A program made the position numbers and the translations under genes. Positions 16,841 through 23,351 of a stretch of 64,000 bases of DNA are shown here, piece by piece; positions within the stretch are counted from its first letter, which is position 1, and each line of letters starts with the position of its first letter. The DNA comes from a virus, in the IMG/VR virus record IMGVR_UViG_3300007512_000012, positions 46,938 through 110,937 of that record; one strand, given 5' to 3'. The notes below the pieces were generated by a model. It did no database searches. It saw only the letters and a program-made list of their open reading frames with translations, and was not told the DNA's origin.

Positions 16841-17248
16841 TCAGCTCCCCTTGAGCTGCGCCAGCAAGTAGCGGACGGCCACTCGGTCCATGACCAGGGC
16901 CTCGTGGGAGGCGTAGCGGTGCGCTCCGCCGCCGAAGGCGGGAAGGACCGCCTCGTCCACCTGGGTCTTGTCGTGAAGGGGCAGCCGGGCTTCGAGGAAC
17001 TTCTCGCCCATCTTCGTCAGGGCGAGCGACGTGCGGTCGAGGTCCAGCTCCAGCTTCTCCAGGCGACGGGGGGCCGCCTGGATGAGGTCGCCTGCCACCT
17101 GGTGCAGGTGGTCGGTGTGCTCAGACTGCTCGACGAGCTTCATCGCCCGGTTGACCAGGTGCTTGAGCCGGTGGGCCTCCACACGCGCAGCCACCACGCC
17201 CTCGGTGATGAGAGCCCAGGCTGCCTGGCTGCTCGCTGTCTTCGACAC
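16841..17248 (-). CDS. Hypothetical helical protein with C-terminal RVAxRYL motif
   Basis: 135 aa, GTG start at 17248. Mostly amphipathic helix (residues 14-90), suggesting a coiled-coil or bundle. The C-terminus reads D-R-V-A-V-R-Y-L-L-A-Q, the same element found at the end of the 963-aa protein directly downstream. First gene after the bipartite motif at 17276-17299. A small virion or scaffolding partner is plausible. Confidence 0.65.
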   Translation of the reverse strand: MSKTASSQAAWALITEGVVAARVEAHRLKHLVNRAMKLVEQSEHTDHLHQVAGDLIQAAPRRLEKLELDLDRTSLALTKMGEKFLEARLPLHDKTQVDEAVLPAFGGGAHRYASHEALVMDRVAVRYLLAQLKGS

Positions 17249-17275
17249 GGGGGCTCCTCCGGTAGGCCGGTTCGG

Positions 17276-17299
17276 CTTCTACCTTCCGCCCCTCATAGG
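17276..17299 (-). promoter_or_regulatory. Bipartite late-promoter-like motif
   Basis: Minus strand reads CCTATG, 11 bases, GTAGAAG, preceded by CTAGTCCT. It starts 28 bases upstream of the GTG at 17248. Confidence 0.6.
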
Positions 17300-17316
17300 A
17301 GGACTAGCGCCCTCGG

Positions 17317-18720
17317 TCAGGCGCGCTTCTCGGCCGCTGCCGCCTGCTTGGTCAGCTTGCTGCGGATCTGCGCGGCGACCTTCGGCGACTCCTTGTCGCA
17401 GATGGCCTCGATGGCCTCGGGCCAGTCGCCGTAGAAGTCCACGGCCTCCTCCACCCGCTTGTGCCAGTTGCGGCGGGTGGACCAGCCCTCGACGATCTCG
17501 GCGATCTCCTCGTCCTCGGTCTTCGCCGGGGGCGGGGCCGGTCGCGTGCGGCCCGCGACGGCGGCGTCCGGCAGCAGGGCGGCCAGGTCGTCTCCGGCCG
17601 TCGTGACCTCGACATCGCCCGTCGCCCCGCCCTCGCCGACGTGGTCGATGCCGACGTTGCCCTCGGCCGGGACCTGCGTGGAGCCCTGGCCCCGGACCGC
17701 CTGCGCCTGGTGGGTCTGCGTGTCGTCGGGGACGACCACCGCACCGGCCTCGCGGTTCTGCGGGGTCTTCGCGACCGCCCGACCGACCTGCACCGGCTGA
17801 CGCCGGGCGGCCTTCGTGACGTTCACGGCCTTGACCTCGCCCGCCTCGACGACGCCGTCGCCGACCGTGGCACCGGACGAGAACTTGTACTCCTTGCCCA
17901 CCGGGACGCCCCCGGCGTCGTCGGCGATGACCTGGTACTTGCCGCCCTTGCCCGCCCGGCGACCACCCTGGTCGGCCGTGTCGTGCCGCGTGCCGCCCAT
18001 CTCATCCCGCGTCTTCGCGGGGTCGGCCTCCTCCAGGGCGGCCTGCCTCGCTGCGATGCGGTCGCGGTTGATGCGCTCGGCTCGGGCCACCTCCGCCCGC
18101 TCGGACGGCGACGCGGCCGGGGCGTTGCCCGTGCCCGCCTGGTGGACCGGGGTGGCCTTCACGAACTGCTGCTCCTTCTCGGCGTCCTCCATGAAGATGT
18201 CCTCGACATCCGGGGACACCTCGGCAGCGTGCTCGGCTCCCGACGCGCTCATGTCCACGTCCAGGGCCTCGGTCGGCTCGGCGGCGGCGGCGGTGATGCC
18301 GAGGTCGGCCTTCCGCTGTGCCCGCTGCGCACGCAGCTCGGCCAGGCGGTTGCGGTCGCCCGAAGACGCGGCCTCGCGGATCTGCTTGGCCTCGCCCATC
18401 GTGCCGATGACCGCCTCCTCCTCGGCCGCCTCGCCCATCTCGAAGGTGTCCCCGCGCTCGCGGGCCTCCGGGGTCGCGTGGCTGACCTGCACCCCGGCGG
18501 GCTTCGCCTGGTAGGTGGTGGTCTGGTCTTCCGCGACGACGAACCAGTCGCCCAGGAGGCTCTGGAGCTGCGGGACCGCGTACTCGACGCCCGCGTAGCG
18601 CACGGTCTGGCCGTCGTAGTCGAACTCATCGGCCTCGGCGATGTCCATTTCGTACTTGCCGACGTGGATCTTGTTCGTCGCCCGGTACGTCTTGAACTGG
18701 CCTCGCTTGAACTTGCTCAT
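17317..18720 (-). CDS. Putative virion protein with disordered Ala/Gly-rich middle
   Basis: 467 aa. Residues 1-65 form a compact basic and aromatic domain (S-K-F-K-R-G-Q-F-K-T-Y-R-A-T, then F-D-Y-D-G-Q-T-V-R-Y-A-G). I recall similar N-terminal domains in other large phages, without a function. Residues about 80-400 are low in hydrophobics and rich in Ala, Glu, Gly and Asp, so probably disordered. The last 65 residues are helical (I-V-E-G-W-S-T-R-R-N-W onward). Located next to the capsid genes; a capsid-associated or linker role is inference. Confidence 0.65.
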   Translation of the reverse strand: MSKFKRGQFKTYRATNKIHVGKYEMDIAEADEFDYDGQTVRYAGVEYAVPQLQSLLGDWFVVAEDQTTTYQAKPAGVQVSHATPEARERGDTFEMGEAAEEEAVIGTMGEAKQIREAASSGDRNRLAELRAQRAQRKADLGITAAAAEPTEALDVDMSASGAEHAAEVSPDVEDIFMEDAEKEQQFVKATPVHQAGTGNAPAASPSERAEVARAERINRDRIAARQAALEEADPAKTRDEMGGTRHDTADQGGRRAGKGGKYQVIADDAGGVPVGKEYKFSSGATVGDGVVEAGEVKAVNVTKAARRQPVQVGRAVAKTPQNREAGAVVVPDDTQTHQAQAVRGQGSTQVPAEGNVGIDHVGEGGATGDVEVTTAGDDLAALLPDAAVAGRTRPAPPPAKTEDEEIAEIVEGWSTRRNWHKRVEEAVDFYGDWPEAIEAICDKESPKVAAQIRSKLTKQAAAAEKRA

Positions 18721-18788
18721 CTAGATCGTCCTCCGCCTGGAGTATGGCCCCATGAACGGGGTGGAACCTGTGAACCCTACCCGGCCAC

Positions 18789-19064
18789 TCACAGACCTTC
18801 CTCGCGAGCAGCAGAAACGCTACCCGCCTGGATGTCTGCTTCCAGCGCACCACTGATCTTGTCGCGGATGACGGGCAAGAAGACCTTGCGGACCGGGACC
18901 CTCGCAACGACCTTCGCCTGCCGCTCACTGGCCGAGTAGACCAGGAACTCCAGCAGGCACCGGCCATCCGCCGTGTCGTTGAACCGGAAGGCGTTGGCGA
19001 ACACACCGAAGGCCAGGCGGGGGTCCACAACCACCTCGCAGACGACCCGATCCTGTCTCGGCAT
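18789..19064 (-). CDS. Hypothetical small protein
   Basis: 91 aa, ATG at 19064. Alternating beta and alpha pattern (V-V-C-E-V-V-V-D-P, then F-R-F-N-D-T-A-D-G-R, L-L-E-F-L-V-Y, V-V-A-R-V-P-V-R-K-V-F-L-P-V-I). Possibly a small structural or regulatory protein. It lies 12 bases after the coiled-coil gene. No family recognised. Confidence 0.6.
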   Translation of the reverse strand: MPRQDRVVCEVVVDPRLAFGVFANAFRFNDTADGRCLLEFLVYSASERQAKVVARVPVRKVFLPVIRDKISGALEADIQAGSVSAAREEGL

Positions 19065-19076
19065 GTCGGCTCCCGG

Positions 19077-19715
19077 CTACTGGGCCTCCTTCCACTCCGC
19101 CAGAGCCTCCGCCAGATCATCCGATCCGTCCGGGGGGCTGTCCGCGTCGAGCAGGAAGCCTTCAGCCTCCTGCACTACCCGCAGAAGTCGGTCCATCTTG
19201 CGGCTGGTCTCCTCGATGTGGTCGCCCGTCAGGCTCTCGTCCAGCCGCCGCAGGACATCGACGACATCGCGGGGCGCTCCGTCCGAAGGCATCTCGCGAA
19301 GAACCGCCAGCGTCTCGCGCGCAGCGACCAGGTGGTCCCTCGGGGCCAGCAGGAGCCCCAGCCGCCTGTTGATGCCGTCGAGGACTTTGCTGTGCTCCGC
19401 GATGAGGGCCGTCAGGTGCTCCCTCTGCTTCTGGTGCTCGGCCTCCAGCTCGTCCTTCGTCTTGCGGAACTCCAGCTCCATCTGGCGGGCACGCTCCTCC
19501 CGAGCGTTCGCCTGCTGCCAGAGCTGCTGCTTGATGTCGCCCGCGAGCGATGCCGTGGTGTCGAGGTTGTCGGCGAAATCGCCCAAGCTCGACAGGAGCT
19601 TCCCAAGCGCCCCTGCCCCGTCCTGAACGTCACGCGGCAGGGTGACGTTCCCGCTGTACTGCGCATTCGTCAGGGCTTCACCGAGATCCCGCATCATCGT
19701 GCCGAAGTCGCTCAC
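19077..19715 (-). CDS. Coiled-coil protein of unknown function
   Basis: 212 aa. GTG 19715 chosen because GGAGG lies 8 bases upstream; the longer frame to 19766 has no SD. Residues about 60-125 form a long charged coiled coil (EERARQMELEFRKTKDELEA) and a second helical stretch spans 150-195. The tail is acidic. It could be a scaffold, spacer or tail-assembly factor. It is divergently oriented from the nucleotidase gene, with 118 bases between them. Confidence 0.6.
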   Translation of the reverse strand: MSDFGTMMRDLGEALTNAQYSGNVTLPRDVQDGAGALGKLLSSLGDFADNLDTTASLAGDIKQQLWQQANAREERARQMELEFRKTKDELEAEHQKQREHLTALIAEHSKVLDGINRRLGLLLAPRDHLVAARETLAVLREMPSDGAPRDVVDVLRRLDESLTGDHIEETSRKMDRLLRVVQEAEGFLLDADSPPDGSDDLAEALAEWKEAQ

Positions 19716-19833
19716 GGGTTGCCCCTCCGATGTCTGATTGAACGCGGTCGTTCCGAGCATGGGCATGGGCCATCTACTCCCTGCCCCGCCTCACGGAACC
19801 CCCTGGCCGGGTAGAACAAGGCAGGAGAACACC

Positions 19834-20436
19834 ATGACCAAGCCCCACGAACTCGTCGCCCTCATCGACATGGACGGCACCGTCGCCGACTTCGACGGAG
19901 CCATGCGACGGGACCTCGCCACCCTCACCAGCCCCGGCGAGCAGGTGATCGCCGCCGGACCGGACGACTCCGACGAGCCGCTCTGGCTGAAGGCCCGCAA
20001 GAAGCTCACCAAGACCCAGCCGGGCTGGTGGCGGAACCTGCCCGTGTACGGCATCGGGATGGCGGCCTACACCCACCTGCGCGTCGGGGATGTGCTCGCG
20101 GCACCACTCGACCTTCTCGGTCCACGCCTGCGTGCTGCGGTACGGCCCCTTGGTCAGGACCATCATCGTGAAGCCCGCGTCGCGCAGGTGACCATCACCG
20201 AGGACAAGGGCCTGGTCTACGGCAAGGTGCTGGTAGACGACTGGCCCGCCTACGGCATCCGCTGGTTGGAGTGGCGGCCTCGTGGCCTGCTGGTGGTCCC
20301 GGCCTGGCCCTGGAACACGCTCGACCAGTACCCCGAGCACCTACACCCGAACATCATCCGGCTCACCGGGGACTGGCCCACGGAGCTTCCCCTGCTGCTG
20401 GAGCGCATCGCGGCCATCAAGGAGAGCGCACGCTGA
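19834..20436 (+). CDS. 5'(3')-deoxyribonucleotidase-like HAD protein, disrupted by an internal inversion
   Basis: 200 aa, ATG with AGGAG 6-7 bases upstream. HAD motif I is intact (L-I-D-M-D-G-T-V-A-D-F-D, nucleophile D12, acid D14), and so are T-E-D-K-G-L-V-Y-G (lysine motif) and V-L-V-D-D-W (motif IV). Residues 81-119, where motif II should be, read as Leu/Arg-rich nonsense. The reverse complement of exactly this stretch (20074-20190) translates in the same frame to a proper nucleotidase core containing M-M-V-L-T-K-G-P-Y-R and A-W-T-E-K-V-E-W-C. The deposited orientation should be catalytically dead and the flipped one complete. The family dephosphorylates deoxynucleoside monophosphates. Candidate phase-variable gene or sequencing artefact. 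Confidence 0.8.
   Translation: MTKPHELVALIDMDGTVADFDGAMRRDLATLTSPGEQVIAAGPDDSDEPLWLKARKKLTKTQPGWWRNLPVYGIGMAAYTHLRVGDVLAAPLDLLGPRLRAAVRPLGQDHHREARVAQVTITEDKGLVYGKVLVDDWPAYGIRWLEWRPRGLLVVPAWPWNTLDQYPEHLHPNIIRLTGDWPTELPLLLERIAAIKESAR
20074..20190. repeat. Candidate intragenic invertible segment with 10-bp inverted repeats
   Basis: CACCTGCGCG at 20074-20083 and its exact reverse complement CGCGCAGGTG at 20181-20190 bound a 97-bp centre. The whole unit is 117 bp, exactly 39 codons, and both orientations are open in the nucleotidase frame. Only the flipped orientation encodes the conserved HAD motif II region. No recombinase gene lies beside it. Confidence 0.75.
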
Positions 20437-20439
20437 TCG

Positions 20440-20940
20440 GGGCGTCTTAAACGACGAAACCCACCGGCCTCCCGAAGGGGCTACGGTGGGTCCGCAGATG
20501 ACTGTCACCGGCTGCGGCCTTGTGGGGCCGTTCCCGATGTTGTCCCCGTCCTCCCTTGGGAGGCCGACTTCCGCAACCGCTCTCGCGGGCTGCTTCCGCC
20601 AGACCGAGTCAGGTGAAGGTGATGGTCCCTTCTTCCTCGGCGTGGGTTTCGACCGGAGTTTCCTCCAGCCAGGTATTGGGCTTGAACCCCTCTACCCTGA
20701 CCCCTTGTTCAAGAGGGGTCCCATCGTTGAGGCCAGCGGCTAACTGACCCCCTACTCTGCCGCCTGCTCCCCTTGCCACGGGGTCGGCCTGCGGTAGAGG
20801 CCCCGCCGGGTTTCCCCTTTGGAGCGCGCCAGGATGGCTGTCCTGGCTTCCGGTTCGGGGTGACTGCGGTGCCTAGTCCCGTCTGCCTCGAACCGTGCCG
20901 CTCGGGTCTCCCCGTGCAGCGAGGGAGGTTCTAAACGACC
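20440..20940 (-). ncRNA. Large structured non-coding RNA candidate (about 0.5 kb)
   Basis: No convincing ORF in about 540 bases. Read on the minus strand the segment is dense in stems closed by canonical RNA tetraloops: GGAG-GAAA-CTCC (20655-20666), GGG-GAAA-CCC (20808-20817), CCGC-GAGA-GCGG (20577-20588), CGGG-GAGA-CCCG (20903-20914), and C-TTCG-G in the hairpin 20460-20490. On the plus strand these loops become TTTC, TCTC and CGAA, so minus is favoured. Further stems include GCCAGGA/TCCTGGC and ACCCCT/AGGGGT. Direct repeats TAAACGAC lie at both ends (20448-20455, 20932-20939). It does not match tRNA, tmRNA or RNase P as I know them. Style recalls large ornate phage RNAs such as GOLLD, but identity is not shown. 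Confidence 0.6.
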
Positions 20941-20964
20941 TGGACTCGGGGGTCAAGCGGTTCC

Positions 20965-21267
20965 CGAACTTTTTTCGTCAGCGACGAGTTCGGCGGGTGC
21001 GTGCCCGGAGGATTCGGTCAGCGTGTGCCTCGATGGCCCGGTTGATCCGGTTGTCGCTGAAGAAGGGGATCGGCTCTCCCCGGAGCATCCGGTGGGCCAG
21101 GGTCTTGATCTTCCCGAAGCGCATCATCCCGTCCAATCAGTTGTCGATGATGAGGGCGGCCAGCAGGTAGGTGATCGTGCGCGTCGTCATGCTCGGGTTC
21201 TCCAATCCGTTCTGCCCCTACTACTGGCCTGCTCCGGCGGCTGAGCCCCGAGATCGAAAAAAGTTCG
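20965..21267. repeat. 303-bp segment bounded by 13-bp perfect inverted repeats
   Basis: CGAACTTTTTTCG at 20965-20977 and its reverse complement CGAAAAAAGTTCG at 21255-21267. The left repeat abuts the stop of the broken small ORF and the right one lies inside the loop of the hairpin 21241-21276. No target-site duplication is seen. It could be a second invertible segment, a tiny terminal-repeat element, or paired regulatory sites. Confidence 0.5.
20978..21190 (-). pseudogene. Small ORF interrupted by an in-frame TGA
   Basis: ATG at 21190 (GGAG 9 bases upstream) begins M-T-T-R-T-I-T-Y-L-L-A-A-L-I-I-D-N and meets TGA at 21137-21139. The same frame then continues L-D-G-M-M-R-F-G-K-I-K-T-L-A-H-R-M and on through 52 codons to the stop at 20978, ending in a basic tail (RARTRRTRR). 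The downstream part reads like a real helical basic protein and could restart at ATG 21127 or 21124, or at TTG 21136. The options are a nonsense mutation (for example TGG to TGA), two short genes, or recoding. No family recognised. Confidence 0.45.
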
Positions 21268-21276
21268 AGGGCTCAG
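21241..21276. other. Strong 8-bp hairpin with A/T-rich loop
   Basis: CTGAGCCC (21241-21248) pairs with GGGCTCAG (21269-21276), and inner bases CGA/TCG extend the stem around an A6/T6 loop. On the plus strand it is followed by AAAAA, so it is not a typical terminator on either strand. It may be a protein-binding site or part of the inverted-repeat element. Confidence 0.45.
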
Positions 21277-21462
21277 AAAAAGCCGCTGGTCGGTGGTGAT
21301 GGTGAAGGCAGGAAGCGAGGCCCCGACAGCCCTTCCCCTCCTGCCGCCACGACGAAGGAGGCCGGATGAAGTGACGACCGATGCGACAGAATCCATTCCG
21401 TCTGACGGCCCCCGGTAGTACCCCTGCCGGGGTGTCCGTCGTTGTGGGGAGCCGAAACGACA

Positions 21463-21494
21463 GCACCCCCGGAGGCCGAAGCCGCCGGGGGTGC
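21463..21494 (-). terminator. Terminator hairpin downstream of the major capsid gene
   Basis: 10-bp perfect stem GCACCCCCGG/CCGGGGGTGC, extended on the minus strand by GGC-TTCG-GCC with a UUCG tetraloop, then TGTCGTTTC. It is the second of two tandem hairpins after the capsid gene. Confidence 0.75.
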
Positions 21495-21512
21495 GTCGAG
21501 TGGTGTCCCGAA

Positions 21513-21538
21513 GGAGCGGCCGGGTCACCGACCGCTCC
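21513..21538 (-). terminator. First hairpin after the major capsid gene
   Basis: Stem GGAGCGG/CCGCTCC with a 12-base loop, 15 bases past the capsid stop codon. With the hairpin at 21463-21494 it forms a tandem terminator, as expected for a very highly transcribed gene. Confidence 0.6.
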
Positions 21539-21552
21539 TCACCGGCCCGCTA

Positions 21553-22425
21553 CTAGCGGGTGACGGTCAGGCGGGCGAGGCCGCGCGGGTTGTAGGCCCC
21601 GAGGCCCAGGTTCTCGAAGATCGAGAAGCCGATCATCCGGCGCTTCGGGTCGTCGGCCGACAGGACCGTCAGCTCGGTGCGGACCGGGATGCGGCCGAAC
21701 ATCTCCGGCTCGCAGCACAGGTACACCGTGCCGTTGGGCACGAGGCGGCTGGTGACGACGTTGGCCCCGTAGATGACCCCCTGGAGGCCCGTCTTCAGGA
21801 GCGTCGCCTGCGACTCGATGTCGAGGATGTCGCGGCCGAACTTGCGGATGTCCGCGTAGTCCCGCGCGTTCATGTAGATGCGGGCGACCCGGAGGTCGTG
21901 CCGCTCGATGAGCGCGAAGGCGTCCGCCAGCACCGCGCCCGAGATCGGGGCGATGACGGGGATGTCGGCGTTGAGCTGACCCGGCAGGGAGTCGAAGCCC
22001 GCCGTGGCGACGGCGTCGAGGACGGCGAAGACGCGCTCGTCCTCGGCGGCCTGGATCTGCGCCCGGCCGAGGTCCTGGGACCGCTCGATCAGGTCGAAGC
22101 GGCGCTCCTTGATCTGGGTGAGCGGGATCTCCGGGTTCGACGCGATCTCGAAGAGCGGGAAGATCACCCGGCGCGGCTTGGTGACCGCGAGGATGTTCTG
22201 GCCCTCTTCGCCGACCACGTAGGCGGTGATGTCGGGGTCCTTGTCGTAGATGGGCAGCGCACCGTCGGGGAGCTGCTCGACCAGGAAGGTCTTGCGGCCC
22301 ACGGCGGCGTAGTCCCGCCGCGTGCGGAGGGGCTGCGTCATCGACGCGGCGAGCTTGGCGCGACCCTGCGGGGTCTTGATGTACTCGCCGATGATCTTCT
22401 GCTTGACGGCGTTGGTGGCGTTCAT
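21553..22425 (-). CDS. Major capsid protein (HK97-fold)
   Basis: 290 aa, a compact HK97-type length without a delta domain. The N-terminal 40 residues are a helical, basic arm. V-E-Q-L-P-D-G-A-L-P-I-Y, V-T-K-P-R-R-V-I-F-P-L-F-E-I and the spine-helix region D-L-I-E-R-S-Q-D-L-G-R-A-Q with E-D-E-R-V-F-A-V-L-D-A-V match capsid proteins of large myophage-like groups. The end G-L-G-A-Y-N-P-R-G-L-A-R is typical. It is the last gene of the order portal, protease, scaffold, decoration, capsid and is followed by two terminators. I am confident of the role though not of the subfamily. Start ATG with an AGGAGGACC SD. Confidence 0.82.
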   Translation of the reverse strand: MNATNAVKQKIIGEYIKTPQGRAKLAASMTQPLRTRRDYAAVGRKTFLVEQLPDGALPIYDKDPDITAYVVGEEGQNILAVTKPRRVIFPLFEIASNPEIPLTQIKERRFDLIERSQDLGRAQIQAAEDERVFAVLDAVATAGFDSLPGQLNADIPVIAPISGAVLADAFALIERHDLRVARIYMNARDYADIRKFGRDILDIESQATLLKTGLQGVIYGANVVTSRLVPNGTVYLCCEPEMFGRIPVRTELTVLSADDPKRRMIGFSIFENLGLGAYNPRGLARLTVTR

Positions 22426-22438
22426 GTCCTGGTCCTCC

Positions 22439-23128
22439 TCAGATGCGCTGGTCGTAGACCAGGTCGCCCTGGACGGCGTCGGGGACCATCTTCACGGTCC
22501 CGATGACGGTGGGAAGGGACATCGCGCCTCCGGCAGCGATGACGGGGGCGGCCAGCGCGGCGAAGTTCGCCAGCATGTCCACACCCTCCCACGTCTGCTC
22601 CGTCGAGACGGCGGCGTAGTCGGCGGCGATGATGTTGGTCAGGTAGCCGTTCCGCGAGGCGAAGAGGGCCTGGCCGACGTTGTAGGCGGTGAGCGCGTTG
22701 CCCAGGTTCAAGCCCGTCAGGACGGAGTCCTCGAACAGCGTGTTGCCGAACGTGCCCTGCCCCGAGACGTAGGGACCCTTGCCGGACGCGGTGCCGGGGG
22801 TGTTCTCGAAGGCGTTGCCGTTCGCGCTGTTGATGAAGACGCCGAGGATGCCGACGTTCGCGGTGCCGACCGCCGCCGGTCCGCCGATGAAGTTGGACCC
22901 GCCGCCCGCGTCACCGCGCGAGAAGCACACGGAGCCGGAGAGGACGCCCGTGAGGGTCTGGTCCACCTGGGCCGTGATGGTCGCCACGGCGACGACCTGG
23001 GGGGGGTTGGTCTGGGTGAACGAGTCGTCGGTCAGGACGCCGATGCTGTTCGCGATCCCGAGGTTCAGGATGCGCAGCGCGCTGCTCGACTCCGTCCATC
23101 CACCGCTTGCCTGTCCGAGCAGAGGCAT
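22439..23128 (-). CDS. Probable capsid decoration or head protein
   Basis: 229 aa. Gly/Ala/Thr/Asn-rich, beta-sheet-like, no enzymatic motif, low charge (V-V-A-V-A-T-I-T-A-Q-V-D-Q-T-L onward). Immediately upstream of the major capsid gene, 13 bases apart, so co-transcribed at high level. Many phages place the decoration protein here. It could instead be a minor head or tail-tube protein. First gene after the bipartite motif at 23237-23260. Confidence 0.65.
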   Translation of the reverse strand: MPLLGQASGGWTESSSALRILNLGIANSIGVLTDDSFTQTNPPQVVAVATITAQVDQTLTGVLSGSVCFSRGDAGGGSNFIGGPAAVGTANVGILGVFINSANGNAFENTPGTASGKGPYVSGQGTFGNTLFEDSVLTGLNLGNALTAYNVGQALFASRNGYLTNIIAADYAAVSTEQTWEGVDMLANFAALAAPVIAAGGAMSLPTVIGTVKMVPDAVQGDLVYDQRI

Positions 23129-23236
23129 GATGCCCTCCTACTCCCTGTTTCCAGGGCTGGGTTTCTGGATGACCCACCCGCCAGGCGGTTGAGCCTCGAA
23201 GTTCGGCCGAGACGCCACCGTGGCGACGCGACCTCT

Positions 23237-23260
23237 TGTCTATATGCAGCGGGGTATCGG
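23237..23260 (-). promoter_or_regulatory. Bipartite late-promoter-like motif upstream of the capsid operon
   Basis: Minus strand reads CCGATA, 11 bases, ATAGACA, preceded by ACTATTTAG. A weaker match than the others but with identical spacing, and placed directly behind two terminator hairpins. Confidence 0.5.
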
Positions 23261-23269
23261 CTAAATAGT

Positions 23270-23292
23270 GGGGGTTCCTCGAAGAAACCCCC
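23270..23292 (-). terminator. Second terminator hairpin after the EF-hand gene
   Basis: 7-bp stem GGGGGTT/AACCCCC with a 9-base loop containing TTCG, followed on the minus strand by CACTATTT. With the hairpin at 23300-23332 it separates the scaffold/protease unit from the capsid unit. Confidence 0.65.
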
Positions 23293-23299
23293 TTTGCCA

Positions 23300-23332
23300 C
23301 CCACCTCCCCCCGATTCACGGGAGGAGGTGGG
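23300..23332 (-). terminator. First terminator hairpin after the EF-hand gene
   Basis: 9-bp perfect stem CCCACCTCC/GGAGGTGGG with a 15-base loop, 19 bases past the stop codon of the acidic protein. Confidence 0.65.
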
Positions 23333-23351
23333 GGAGGGGTTCAGCGACCGA

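Larger units (their letters stand above)
21191..21552. other. Gene-poor gap between the small ORF and the capsid gene
   Basis: No ORF with an SD and protein-like composition is seen. The open frame 21187-21528 on the minus strand is Arg/Gly-rich and looks like chance. The gap holds a long hairpin (21241-21276) and two terminator hairpins of the capsid gene, and probably the promoter of the small ORF; I cannot identify -35/-10 elements with confidence. Confidence 0.6.

Noticed and set aside
19774-20340. Minus-strand ORF across the nucleotidase gene containing nucleotidase-like residues
   Set aside because: Only the 20074-20190 part looks like protein; the rest is a shadow. The pattern is explained by an inversion, not by a minus-strand gene. 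A simple frameshift is also rejected, because the matching residues are on the opposite strand.
20437-20940. tRNA, tmRNA, RNase P RNA or group I intron
   Set aside because: Single elements such as T-loop-like GGTTC or GAGGAAACTCC were seen, but no cloverleaf with acceptor stem, no tag frame and no conserved P7 or P4 elements could be assembled.
21187-21528. 113-codon minus-strand ORF upstream of the broken small ORF
   Set aside because: Arg/Gly/Thr-rich, runs through two terminator hairpins, has no SD and does not resemble a protein.
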